The notes beneath the pieces were generated by a model, which had not been told where the DNA came from, did not search any database, and saw only the letters and a list, made by a program, of their open reading frames with translations. Of a stretch of DNA of 64,000 nucleotides, positions 54,127 through 62,985 are shown piece by piece (positions within the stretch are counted from its first letter, which is position 1; every line of letters starts with the position of its first letter). The position numbers and the translations under genes are program-made. Origin of the DNA: Arthrobacter sp. 9V (lineage in GTDB: Bacteria; Actinomycetota; Actinomycetes; Actinomycetales; Micrococcaceae); assembly GCF_902506065.1 (NCBI RefSeq), contig NZ_LR732912.1, positions 280,529 through 344,528 of the forward strand, in the 5' to 3' direction.

Positions 54127-56382
54127 GTGCCATCAGCAAGAAGCTCCGCTACTGCCCCTTCGCCTGTTCCCAAACCGGGAGCACGGGGAGGCACTACAGT
54201 CGCGGGCATTTCCTTGCCGTGGCAGCTGGCCGGTTTGGCGGTGCTGTTCCTCGCACTCGCAGCGGCCCTCATCTTTTCCGGGGCCTCAGCCGCTCGGCAG
54301 GTGTCGGACCCCGGCGAACTGGTCCGGTGGGGCCTTCCCATCGCCAAGGCCATCCACAACGTGTCGGTGGCAACGGTGGTTGGCGGCCTGATCTTTGCCG
54401 TCGGAATCCTGCCCAAGAACATCGGCAGCTCCCGGTCCCGCGAAAAGGACATTGACGCGCCGGAACATCCGGCCTTCGCCCGGGCCCTGGCCGTTGCAGC
54501 AGCCGCCGGCGCAGCATGGACTTTGTCCGCCGTCGCGGTCCTCGTACTGACATACGCAGATGTCGCAGGGCAGGGGCTCTCCGGAGACGCGGAGTTCACG
54601 CGCTCCTTGGTGTACTTCATGACGGACATCGAGACCGGCAAGGCCTGGCTCGCGGTCACCATCATTGCTGCCGTCGTCACTACAGCGCTGTTCGGTGTCC
54701 GGTCCCTGACGGGCCTGGCATTCACGCTCCTGTTGGCTCTCATCGGCCTGATTCCCACCGCTTTGATCGGGCACTCCTCCAGTTCAAGCGATCATGAGGG
54801 GGCCATTAATTCCCTGGGCCTCCACTTGGTGGGTGTGTCAACGTGGGTAGGCGGCATCATCATGCTGGCGGTACTCTCCGGCATTCTCACGGGTTCCAGG
54901 AGCAAGGGAACACCGGATATCACAGAGCAGACCCTGCGCCGCTTCTCAGCGCTTGCCGGGTTCGCCTTTGTCCTGGTGTTCGCGTCCGGTGTCATCAACG
55001 CCGCCATCCGCGTGACAAATCCCGCGGACCTTTTCGGCTCGGCGTATGGCCAGCTCATTCTTGCCAAGTCCTTGGCCACCCTGGTCCTGGGCGGTATCGG
55101 CTTCATGCACCGCCAGTGGGTTATCCCGCAGCTGGGCAAGAACGGTTCCATGTCTGCCCGCCGAGTGCTGTGGCAACTCGTTTTGGTGGAGCTTCTGGTG
55201 ATGGGCGCGACGTCGGGACTCGCCGTTGCGCTCGGACGCTCGGCACCGCCGCAGCCCACCACCTACGCGCCCGATGCTTCGCCGTCGTTCATCCTCTCCG
55301 GCTACGAACTCCCACCTGAGCTCACCCCGGAACGCTGGCTGACTGAATGGCGCTTTGACTGGCTGTGGGTGGGTGTTGCGCTGTTCGGTGCTATCTCCTA
55401 CATCCTTGGCATCATCAAGGTCCGTAAGCGTGGCGACAAGTGGTCTTGGTTCAGGACGGTGAACTGGCTGATCGGGCTGGTGGTGCTCACTTACATCACG
55501 TCCGGTCCCCCCGCCGTTTACGGACGCGTGTTGTTCTCTGCCCACATGGTGGACCACATGGCACTGACCATGGTGGCTCCCATCTTCCTGGTCCTTGGAT
55601 CCCCCGTGACCCTTGCGTTGCGGGCCTTGCCAGCCCGGGGTGAGGGCGCTCACGGGTCCAGGGGCCTGCGTGAGTGGCTGTTGCTGTTTGTGCACTCAAA
55701 GTTCTCGCAGCTTGTGACGCACCCGTTGTTCGCCGCTGCCAACTTCGCGGGCTCGATCGTCCTGTTCTACTACTCGGACCTGTTCAGCCTGGCAATGCGC
55801 GAGCATGTGGGCCATGAGCTCATGAACGTGCACTTCCTGCTGACCGGTTACATCTTTGTGCTGAGCATGATCGGCAGCGATCCTCTTCCACGCCGCGCCC
55901 CCTACCCCATGCGGCTGCTTCTCCTGCTGGCCACCATGGGCTTCCACGCATTCTTTGGTGTGGCCATCATGGGTGGCACCGGGCTGTTGGCTGCCGACTA
56001 CTTCGGAAACCTGGGCAGGGCCTGGGGTCCGTCGGCCATTGGAGACCAGCAACTGGGTGGTGCGGTGGCATGGGGCATCGGCGAGGTCCCCACGCTGCTG
56101 GTGGCAATCGGCGTGGCAGTGATGTGGTCCCGCTCGGATGAACGGGAAACCCGCAGGGTGGACCGGGCAGCCGACAGGAATAACGACGCCGATCTCAGTG
56201 CTTACAACGATATGTTTGCCCGGCTCGCTGACCGCGATGCCAAGATGACTCATCGGACTGCCCAAGCAACCAGGACGCCCCAGGCTTCCGGAACGTCCCA
56301 GGCGGAGCGCAGCAACAACGAGCGCACCACAACAGACTCCGCCGGGCAGGCCGAACCGAACACCAAGCTGGAAGGACGCTGA
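54127..56382 (+). CDS. CopD-CtaG fusion membrane protein (copper/cytochrome oxidase assembly)
   Basis: 751 residues with about 15 hydrophobic segments. The N-terminal half resembles CopD (IAKAIHNVSVATVVGGL; SLGLHLVGVSTWVGGIIMLAVL, with membrane His residues). The C-terminal half is the caa3-type CtaG domain (YGRVLFSAHMVDHMALTMVAPIFLVLGSPVTLALRALP; HVGHELMNVHFLLTGYIF). It probably moves or inserts copper for cytochrome c oxidase. GACAAT (54115-54120) is six bases before the GTG. Its stop shares one base with the next gene. Confidence 0.87.
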   Translation: MPSARSSATAPSPVPKPGARGGTTVAGISLPWQLAGLAVLFLALAAALIFSGASAARQVSDPGELVRWGLPIAKAIHNVSVATVVGGLIFAVGILPKNIGSSRSREKDIDAPEHPAFARALAVAAAAGAAWTLSAVAVLVLTYADVAGQGLSGDAEFTRSLVYFMTDIETGKAWLAVTIIAAVVTTALFGVRSLTGLAFTLLLALIGLIPTALIGHSSSSSDHEGAINSLGLHLVGVSTWVGGIIMLAVLSGILTGSRSKGTPDITEQTLRRFSALAGFAFVLVFASGVINAAIRVTNPADLFGSAYGQLILAKSLATLVLGGIGFMHRQWVIPQLGKNGSMSARRVLWQLVLVELLVMGATSGLAVALGRSAPPQPTTYAPDASPSFILSGYELPPELTPERWLTEWRFDWLWVGVALFGAISYILGIIKVRKRGDKWSWFRTVNWLIGLVVLTYITSGPPAVYGRVLFSAHMVDHMALTMVAPIFLVLGSPVTLALRALPARGEGAHGSRGLREWLLLFVHSKFSQLVTHPLFAAANFAGSIVLFYYSDLFSLAMREHVGHELMNVHFLLTGYIFVLSMIGSDPLPRRAPYPMRLLLLLATMGFHAFFGVAIMGGTGLLAADYFGNLGRAWGPSAIGDQQLGGAVAWGIGEVPTLLVAIGVAVMWSRSDERETRRVDRAADRNNDADLSAYNDMFARLADRDAKMTHRTAQATRTPQASGTSQAERSNNERTTTDSAGQAEPNTKLEGR

Positions 56383-58355
56383 TGAGCGAAACCGTACGTA
56401 CCCAACACCGGGTCCGGGCCTCCGAACTGGAGGGCCGCGGCTGGCTCAACACGGGCGGGAAATCCCTGGACCTCGAGTCCCTGCGCGGCAAGATCGTGCT
56501 GCTGGATTTCTGGACCTTCTGCTGCATCAACTGCCTGCACGTGCTGGACGAACTCCGGCCGCTCGAGGAAAAGTACTCGGACGTCCTGGTGACGGTTGGC
56601 GTGCATTCGCCCAAGTTCGAACACGAGGCGGATCCCGTTGCACTGGCATCAGCCGTTGAACGCTACGAAATCCACCATCCGGTCCTGGATGATCCCGAGC
56701 TGGCAACGTGGAAGGCGTACACCGCCCGGGCCTGGCCCACTCTGGTGGTCATCGATCCCGAGGGCTACATCGTGGCCCACCTCTCCGGCGAGGGCCACGC
56801 AGGCGGCCTAGGCGTCCTTCTGGAGGAACTCGTAGCCGAGCACGAGGCGAAGGGGACCCTCCACCGCGGTAACGGACCTTACGTGGCTCCCGAGCCGACG
56901 TCGGGCACTTTGCGTTTCCCAGGAAAGGCCACCCAGCTCCCCAACGGCAACTACCTGGTAGTGGATTCCGGCCATCACCGGCTGGTGGAACTCCGCCCCG
57001 ATCTTGAAACCGTTGAGCGCATCATCGGCTCGGGCACCAAGGGTTTCCTGGATGGGCAGTCCGAGATCGCCCAATTCAACGAACCGCAGGGCGTGACTCT
57101 TCTCCCGTCAGACGTGGCATGGAAGCTTGGCTACGACGCCGTGGTTGCCGATACCGTCAACCACCGCCTGCGTGGCGTGACCTTGAGCTCCGGCTATGTA
57201 CAGACTCTCGCTGGGAACGGTGTTCAGCGGCTGCTCGACGCCGGCCCCGCCCGAGTCACGGACAGTGGCGCCGGAACGTGGTCCGAACATCACGACGGCG
57301 GCCCGGCTGACTTCGCTGCCGACGCGATCGATGTTGGTGCGTTGGGTCTCGGTACCGAGGTTTCCCTTTCCTCGCCGTGGGATGTGGTGTGGAGTGAAAA
57401 GCTGCAGCGCGTAGTCATTGCCATGGCGGGAACCCACCAGATCTTCGCCTTCGACCCCTTGGCCAATGAGGTTTCCATCCTCGCCGGTTCCGCTCTTGAA
57501 GGCCTGCTGGACGGCAAAGCGGAGGAGGCCTGGTTCGCTCAGTCGTCCGGTCTGGCCATTGATGGTGAAGACAACATTTGGGTGGCTGACTCGGAAACGT
57601 CGTCCTTGCGTCGGTTGGTGGTGGGCGATTCCGGCGTGACCGTGGAAACCGCTGTTGGCAAGGGCCTGTTCGATTTCGGGTTCCGCGATGGCGGAGCTGA
57701 CGAAGCCCGCCTGCAACATCCCTTGGGCGTGACGGTCTTGCCGGATAATTCAGTGGCCATCGCAGACACTTACAACGGTGCCGTGCGCCGCTATGACCCC
57801 GCCACCAAGTCGGTATCCACCTTGGCGAGGGGCCTCGCGGAGCCGAGTGACGTCGTCGTGGTTCAGGTGGAAGACAGCGATCCTCTGCTGGTTGTGGTGG
57901 AGTCCAACAAACACCAACTGGTTCTGGTGCCGATCCCCAAAGAAGCCCAGCAGGTGGACGAGGGCGCATCGCAGACGCACCGTCCAAAGAGCCCGGTGAC
58001 CCCTGGCACTTTGGAACTCGCAGTCCGGTTCAAAGCACCTACCGGCCAGAAGCTGGACGACCGTTGGGGTGACCCCACGCAGCTGAAGATTTCATCCACC
58101 CCGCCGGAACTTCTGGTCTCCGGTGGCGGCACCTCGGTAGGCTTGCTGCGCACCCTTGAACTCTCGGCTGATGTTCCTGAGGGCATCCTGCACATCACGG
58201 CCCGGGCGGCCGCATGCGATGGTCCCGAGACTGAAGACGGCGAAATCCCGGACCACGCTGCCTGCCACCTCTACCAGCAGGATTGGGGCATTCCCGTAAT
58301 CCTGCAGGCTGACGGCGAATCCGAGTTGGTGCTGGATCTGCGCGGCATGGACTAA
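56382..58355 (+). CDS. Thioredoxin-like and NHL-repeat protein
   Basis: 657 residues. Residues 20 to about 150 form a thioredoxin/TlpA-like domain with the redox motif FWTFCCINCLH (C-x-x-C), followed by several NHL-type beta-propeller repeats (ATQLPNGNYLVVDSGHHRLVE; NEPQGVTLL; VVADTVNHRLRG; VADSETSSLRRL; IADTYNGAVRRY) and a C-terminal domain. This is an NHLRC2-like layout. There is no signal peptide. It follows the CopD-CtaG gene directly; a redox or scaffold role linked to copper/oxidase assembly is inference. Confidence 0.85.
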   Translation: MSETVRTQHRVRASELEGRGWLNTGGKSLDLESLRGKIVLLDFWTFCCINCLHVLDELRPLEEKYSDVLVTVGVHSPKFEHEADPVALASAVERYEIHHPVLDDPELATWKAYTARAWPTLVVIDPEGYIVAHLSGEGHAGGLGVLLEELVAEHEAKGTLHRGNGPYVAPEPTSGTLRFPGKATQLPNGNYLVVDSGHHRLVELRPDLETVERIIGSGTKGFLDGQSEIAQFNEPQGVTLLPSDVAWKLGYDAVVADTVNHRLRGVTLSSGYVQTLAGNGVQRLLDAGPARVTDSGAGTWSEHHDGGPADFAADAIDVGALGLGTEVSLSSPWDVVWSEKLQRVVIAMAGTHQIFAFDPLANEVSILAGSALEGLLDGKAEEAWFAQSSGLAIDGEDNIWVADSETSSLRRLVVGDSGVTVETAVGKGLFDFGFRDGGADEARLQHPLGVTVLPDNSVAIADTYNGAVRRYDPATKSVSTLARGLAEPSDVVVVQVEDSDPLLVVVESNKHQLVLVPIPKEAQQVDEGASQTHRPKSPVTPGTLELAVRFKAPTGQKLDDRWGDPTQLKISSTPPELLVSGGGTSVGLLRTLELSADVPEGILHITARAAACDGPETEDGEIPDHAACHLYQQDWGIPVILQADGESELVLDLRGMD

Positions 58356-58369
58356 GCCTCACTCGTTGG

Positions 58370-58414
58370 AATGGCCCGGGTTTGACCTCTCAGGAGGTTG
58401 CCCGGGCCATTTTT
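58370..58414 (+). terminator. Intrinsic terminator after the thioredoxin-NHL gene
   Basis: AATGGCCCGGG and CCCGGGCCATT arms, with an inner GACCTC/GAGGTT pairing, followed by TTTTATG. Confidence 0.85.
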
Positions 58415-58518
58415 ATGCCGTGGGTGACGTCAAAAGTGGGCCGGTCCGTGTCTATGCGTTATCCACATAGCTCACTTCGGCCCTGCCGCCCCCGCAGCTG
58501 AAACTGCAGGCTGGAGGT

Positions 58519-59352
58519 ATGGAACCCGAGGACGCCTTACGACGCTTGGGCGGCGCGGCTCGACGACCTGCACTGGCTCGCCTCGGTGTCAGCGACGCCG
58601 CGCTGCGGCGTAGCGTGCGTGGGGGAGTCGTTCAGCCCGCGCGAGGCGTGTACGCGTTGGACGGTGCCAACACCTCACATATCGAGTTGATCAGGAACCG
58701 GCAGTTACTGACGTGCATCAGTGCGGCCAGCTTCCATAACCTTTGGGTGTTGGACGGGGGTGGTCCGTTGCACGTTCATCAGGCCAGAAACGGGGAGGGC
58801 CCGGGTGTCCATCACGGTGGTCTGCTGTTGCCTGCCCACCCGTACCGACCGGTCGCCTCCTTGGCCGATGCGCTGATCCATGCTTTGCGGTGCCGGCCTT
58901 GGGCCGAGGCCTTGGTGATGGTGGAGTGCGCCGTTGGCAGGGGCGACACGACTGTGGAGTTTCTGCTGCGGCACCTTGAGGGCAAGAGGAATGGCAAGGC
59001 CCGGGCTGTTCTTGGGTGGGTGGATCGCGGAGCGGAATCGCTGTTGGAGACATTGGCCAGAACGCATTTTCGGCGGGCGGGGATCAATGCACAAACGCAG
59101 TTTTACCTTGATGGCGTGGGGTATGTGGATCTCATCCTGGAGGGCTGGTTGCTGGTGGAGCTTGATGGTCGACACCACTCTGAGTGGACGCAGGTCAAGA
59201 AGGACCATCGTCGAGGCAATATCTCGGCGGTGAAGGGCTACACGGTGCTCCGCTACTACTACGCCGATGTAGTCCATAATCCTGAGGCGATGGTTCGGGA
59301 AGTCTTGGCCGTGTTGGCACGGGGGAAACCGGTCACAGCGCCGTCACGCTGA
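58519..59352 (+). CDS. DUF559-type (Vsr-like) endonuclease-fold protein with AbiEi-like head
   Basis: 277 residues. The N-terminal part (ALARLGVSDAALRRSVRGGVVQPARGVYAL) resembles the wing-helix of AbiEi antitoxin-type proteins. The C-terminal part has the DUF559/Vsr restriction-like pattern: ESLLETLARTHFRRAGI, YVDLILEGWLLVELDGRHHS (Asp and Glu ligands), KKDHRRGNIS and TVLRYYYADV. Function is unknown; such genes are numerous in Micrococcaceae. CAGGCT is six bases before the ATG, and GGAGGT lies between, so it may be read either way. Confidence 0.75.
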   Translation: MEPEDALRRLGGAARRPALARLGVSDAALRRSVRGGVVQPARGVYALDGANTSHIELIRNRQLLTCISAASFHNLWVLDGGGPLHVHQARNGEGPGVHHGGLLLPAHPYRPVASLADALIHALRCRPWAEALVMVECAVGRGDTTVEFLLRHLEGKRNGKARAVLGWVDRGAESLLETLARTHFRRAGINAQTQFYLDGVGYVDLILEGWLLVELDGRHHSEWTQVKKDHRRGNISAVKGYTVLRYYYADVVHNPEAMVREVLAVLARGKPVTAPSR

Positions 59353-59466
59353 GCAAGTTTCTGGGTATACCGGAGAGGCGAAACCCCGGGAATCCAAGGA
59401 ACTCGGACGCCGACCCGGCTAAAAAGTTGCTTGGCGTGACGCGGCGGACGCGGGAAGGGGAGGGAC

Positions 59467-60465
59467 TCAGAAGGTCAGCATCGGGGTGACAGTCACGGTG
59501 TCTGCGCCCACGTCCAACTGGGTGGTGAAGCTGAAATCGTGCTCCACGTTGAGGTCGTTGACGAAGCCGGTGAAGAGGTTGATCTCCCGGGCGGTAAGCG
59601 TGGCCTTGCCGTTGAGCGGGGCCACTACCCACTTGCCGCCGAACGGCTCAATGGTGATTTTGGGGTACTCGGTGATGGCCCATTTGATGGTTCCGTCCAC
59701 CACGCGCGCATTGCTGGCGTGATAGAACGGGCAATCGGGTTGCAGGCGCTGTTGCTCGGTGGCTTGGGCGGCACACGTGTCCAGGAACTCCCGGACCTTG
59801 CCCGCGACCGCTTCATTCATGGCCTTGGTGGACCGTGTCTGCAAGTTCAAGGGCGCCTGGCCGCCGTCGCGCGTTGAAACAAGGGCCGATGCAGGCGGGG
59901 CCTCGAAGTAGGTGCCGTTCAGACTTGCCTCGTACTTGCCGGGGAAGAACACGGCAAAGTTGTTGCGGCCGTTGGGCATGTTCACGGGTACGCCGTTGAG
60001 TGTTGCCTCGCTGGCGTTGACCACGGTGACTTCTATGGTGGGAAGCGTGGTGGGGACGAAAGCCCATTTGGCGAAGAACAGCCACTGGGTCCCGGTCCGT
60101 TCCAGCAGGAATTCGGTGTGGAGACGGCTGCCGTCAAGGGTGTAGTTCACCGGCACGGCAACGCGATTGCTGCCCCTGGTTTCCGGGTTTCCCACCTTGA
60201 TGTCAGATATCTTGGAGGCTGCTGTTTGCAGCGCTGTGCCGTCCAGCATGGCCGCGTTGGCGCTGGGGACTTTGGCGCGAAGCAAACCCAGAGCTTGTTC
60301 GCCTTCGCCGTGCTGCAAGGCTGCCAAATACTCCTTGACAGGCTGTTGCGGACTGGCCACTGAAGAGCTCACAAGGTTGATGCAGACAATGGCTCCGGCG
60401 GCAGCAAGCATCAGACCGAGCAGCCATCCGGCTGCGGTCTTGACGAACGCTTGACTCAACTGCAC
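59467..60465 (-). CDS. Membrane-anchored secreted protein, unknown
   Basis: 332 residues. One N-terminal membrane helix (WLLGLMLAAAGAIVCINLV), then an NTF2-like part (QQPVKEYLAALQHGEGEQALGLLRA), a middle beta domain (ATLNGVPVNMPNGRNNFAVFFPGKYEAS) and a DUF4878/zinc-ribbon-associated-like C-terminal region. I do not recognise a named family. I prefer GTG at 60465: TAACGT lies seven bases before it. It is followed downstream by no co-directional gene for 110 bases. Confidence 0.65.
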   Translation of the reverse strand: MQLSQAFVKTAAGWLLGLMLAAAGAIVCINLVSSSVASPQQPVKEYLAALQHGEGEQALGLLRAKVPSANAAMLDGTALQTAASKISDIKVGNPETRGSNRVAVPVNYTLDGSRLHTEFLLERTGTQWLFFAKWAFVPTTLPTIEVTVVNASEATLNGVPVNMPNGRNNFAVFFPGKYEASLNGTYFEAPPASALVSTRDGGQAPLNLQTRSTKAMNEAVAGKVREFLDTCAAQATEQQRLQPDCPFYHASNARVVDGTIKWAITEYPKITIEPFGGKWVVAPLNGKATLTAREINLFTGFVNDLNVEHDFSFTTQLDVGADTVTVTPMLTF

Positions 60466-60547
60466 GCCCTTTACGTTACCTGCCACGGCGGCCAACACCG
60501 TGCAGGAAGACGTCCGGACGACTTATATCCACCGATTGGAGAAGGCC

Positions 60548-60588
60548 CGACGCCGGGTGGCAGCAGGCGTTGCTGCCACCCGGCGTCG
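60548..60588 (-). terminator. Strong hairpin terminator after the HerA-like gene
   Basis: CGACGCCGGGTGGCAGCA and TGCTGCCACCCGGCGTCG are perfect 18-bp reverse complements around five bases. Confidence 0.8.
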
Positions 60589-60609
60589 TGGTTCCGGCTT
60601 CAGGCAGGA

Positions 60610-62367
60610 CTAGCGGCGGCGCCTCGAGGACGTGCCGAAGACTCCGCGCATGAGGTCGCGCCCGAGCTGGGTTCCCATGGACCGGACCATGCTCTTGAGC
60701 CCGCCACCCAACGCTCCTCCGAGGGCGCCGGCGATGTCGCCGAACATCCCGTCCTGCGGCGAAGACTGCGGGGAAGACTGCTGTGACGGAGCCGAAACGG
60801 GGGGCGCAGACGGTGCCGGGAAAGGATCAGGCGACGAGGACCTTGAGCTGGGGCGGCCCAGGATTTCCTCTTCGATCCGGCGCGCTTCGGCGTCGATCTC
60901 GGCCTGGGAAGCCCCCGAAGCCCCGGAAGCCCCCGAAGCACCGGAAGCACCGGAAGAGGAAGGAACCGGCGGCAAACCCGGTGCCGCGTCTCCGGTAGGA
61001 GCGGCTGCCTGGTCCGTGAGTTTCTCATAGGCAGAGAGGTTGTCCACGGCAGTGCCGTATTTCACCAGCAAAGCCGAAGCAGCCACTGTGCTTTGGATGA
61101 GCTGGTCAGTGCTGGGGCCCATCACAGACTCGGGAGCACGGAGCCGGGTCAAGGCAACGGGGGTGGGTGCGCCTTTCTCGTTCATGACGGTGATGACGGC
61201 TTCGCCGATGCCTGCGGACGTGAGCGTTTCTTCGAGGTCGTAGTCGCTCACCGGGAACGTGGACACCGTGGCTTTCAAAGCTTTGGCATCCTCGGGGGTG
61301 AAGGCCCGCAGTGCGTGCTGGATGCGGTTGGCCAGCTGGCCGAGGACGTCGGCGGGAACATCCTTGGGTGTCTGGGTGACGAAGAAGATGCCAACGCCCT
61401 TGGAACGAATGAGCCGGACGGTGGTGGTGATGGCTTCCAGGAAGGCCTTGGACGCGCCGTTGAACAGCAGGTGTGCCTCATCGAGGAAGAAAACGAGCTT
61501 GGGCTTTTCAAGGTCGCCGGCTTCGGGCAGATCTTCGAAGAGGTCGGCCAGGAGCCACATGAGGAAGGTGGAGAACAAGAGCGGCTTGGTCTGCAGGGTG
61601 GGCAGTTCGAGGCAGCTGACTACTCCGCGGCCGTCCGGTGCCGTGCGGAGGAGCTCAGCGGTATCGAACTCCGGCTCGCCGAAGAACTTCTCCATGCCCT
61701 GCGCTTCAAGGGTGACCAGTTCGCGCAGGATCACACCGGCCGTGGCCTTGGACAGCCCGCCAAGTTCTGCGAGTTCGGCCTTGCCCTCGTCCGAAGTGAG
61801 GAACTGGATAACGGCGCGGAGGTCCTTGAGGTCGATCAGTTCCAGGTTCTTCTTGTCCGCGAAGTGGAAGATGAGTTGGAGGCTGGATTCCTGGGTGTCG
61901 TTCAGATCCAAGATGCGTGAGAGCAGGATGGGCCCGAACGAGGTGATGGTGGCGCGGATGGGGATTCCGTGGCCGTCGCCGCCGAGCGAGAGGAACTCCA
62001 CGGGGAAGTTCTTCGCAGACCATTCCTGACCCAGCGCAGAGGTGCGTGCGGTCAGCTTCTCACTGCCGGTGGCGGGCGTAGCCAATCCTGACAGATCACC
62101 TTTGATGTCCGCGAGGAAAACCGGTACACCCGCCGTCGACAATTGCTCGGCAATCATGTGCAGCGTGACTGTCTTGCCGGTGCCCGTGGCGCCCGCAACC
62201 AGTCCGTGCCGGTTCATCATGGCCAACGGCAAGCGGACTTGGGCCTCTTTGTGGATCTCCCCGTCAACGATCGCCGCCCCCAGCTCGATGGTGGCGCCTT
62301 CCAAGGTGTACCCCTGCTGGATGGTGGCGAGTTTTTCGGCAGTTGTTGCGGTGGGTTTGTTGGCCAT
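60610..62367 (-). CDS. HerA/FtsK-like ATPase (DUF853)
   Basis: 585 residues. ATP-binding core: Walker A GATGTGKTVTLH, HerA-like DIKGDLSGLA, Walker B KLVFFLDEAHLLFNG, then VRLIRSKGVGIFFVTQTP and RIQHALRAFTPED. The C-terminal 130 residues carry five GAS repeats, a Pro/Ser linker and a Gly-rich, Arg-ending tail. It is the DUF853 (YjgR-like) group, whose DNA or membrane role is unproven. The ATG at 62367 lies six bases after TAAGCT, made partly from the previous gene's stop. Confidence 0.88.
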   Translation of the reverse strand: MANKPTATTAEKLATIQQGYTLEGATIELGAAIVDGEIHKEAQVRLPLAMMNRHGLVAGATGTGKTVTLHMIAEQLSTAGVPVFLADIKGDLSGLATPATGSEKLTARTSALGQEWSAKNFPVEFLSLGGDGHGIPIRATITSFGPILLSRILDLNDTQESSLQLIFHFADKKNLELIDLKDLRAVIQFLTSDEGKAELAELGGLSKATAGVILRELVTLEAQGMEKFFGEPEFDTAELLRTAPDGRGVVSCLELPTLQTKPLLFSTFLMWLLADLFEDLPEAGDLEKPKLVFFLDEAHLLFNGASKAFLEAITTTVRLIRSKGVGIFFVTQTPKDVPADVLGQLANRIQHALRAFTPEDAKALKATVSTFPVSDYDLEETLTSAGIGEAVITVMNEKGAPTPVALTRLRAPESVMGPSTDQLIQSTVAASALLVKYGTAVDNLSAYEKLTDQAAAPTGDAAPGLPPVPSSSGASGASGASGASGASQAEIDAEARRIEEEILGRPSSRSSSPDPFPAPSAPPVSAPSQQSSPQSSPQDGMFGDIAGALGGALGGGLKSMVRSMGTQLGRDLMRGVFGTSSRRRR

Positions 62368-62373
62368 GCGCAT

Positions 62374-62379
62374 AGCTTA
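62374..62379 (-). promoter_or_regulatory. -10 element built from the GNAT stop codon
   Basis: On the minus strand TAAGCT precedes the HerA-like start by six bases. Its TAA is the stop codon of the upstream GNAT gene. Confidence 0.45.
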
Positions 62380-62895
62380 GCTCTGCGGGGGAAGATCCTT
62401 GCTGAAGGCCAGGTGCTTGATGTCCTCGGGGTCGGCTGCGAGGTCGAACAGCGCCTTGTAGCCTGTGGCGAGGTATAGGTGCTTTGCCTCCGGCTGGCGT
62501 GGCCCGGTGGTGAGGTACAGCTTCCGGTAGCCCCGGCGTCGAGCCTCATTTTCCAGTTCCGTCAGCACCAGCCGTGCCAAACCGCGGCGGCGATGCGCTG
62601 AGTGTGTCCAGATCCGCTTCAGCTCTGCGGTGTGCTCGTCATAGCGGCGGAAGGCGCCGCCTGCCACGGACTCGCCGTTCTCCTGAATGATGATCAGCGC
62701 GCCGTGTGGAGCTTCAAATTCCTCGGCAGGGTACCTGTTCAGTTCCTCTGCAGCGCCTTCACTGCTGAACAGGTCCCCGTAACGGGTGTTGTATTCGACG
62801 GCGAGCTCGTCCAAAAGCGGGCGGACGCGGGGATCACGCATGGGCAGCCGGAGGACGGTGAGGCCCGACGTCGGCAGGGTTGGCGTTGTGGTCAT
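62377..62895 (-). CDS. GNAT family N-acetyltransferase
   Basis: 172 residues: GGAFRRYDEHTAELKRIWTHSAHRRRGLARLVLTELE carries the acetyl-CoA motif A (R-R-R-G-L-A), and LTTGPRQPEAKHLYLATGYK the final strand-helix. Acceptor unknown. The ATG at 62895 has AAAGG upstream. It ends at the promoter of the HerA-like gene. Confidence 0.9.
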   Translation of the reverse strand: MTTTPTLPTSGLTVLRLPMRDPRVRPLLDELAVEYNTRYGDLFSSEGAAEELNRYPAEEFEAPHGALIIIQENGESVAGGAFRRYDEHTAELKRIWTHSAHRRRGLARLVLTELENEARRRGYRKLYLTTGPRQPEAKHLYLATGYKALFDLAADPEDIKHLAFSKDLPPQS

Positions 62896-62915
62896 GTCAG
62901 GCCTTTCGTAGGTGG

Positions 62916-62985
62916 AACCCAAGTAGGGGACAGCAACTGCTGTAATGACGGGTCAGTGCGACGTTTGCTGTCCCCTAGTTGGGTT
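62916..62985. repeat. CCAAGTAG-ended palindromic element, copy 2
   Basis: A 21-bp arm at 62916-62936 (AACCCAAGTAGGGGACAGCAA) pairs with 62965-62985, with one mismatch. The right half is nearly identical to the copy ending at 15135. It overlaps the last 11 bases of the neighbouring gene and lies before the GNAT start. Confidence 0.8.
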
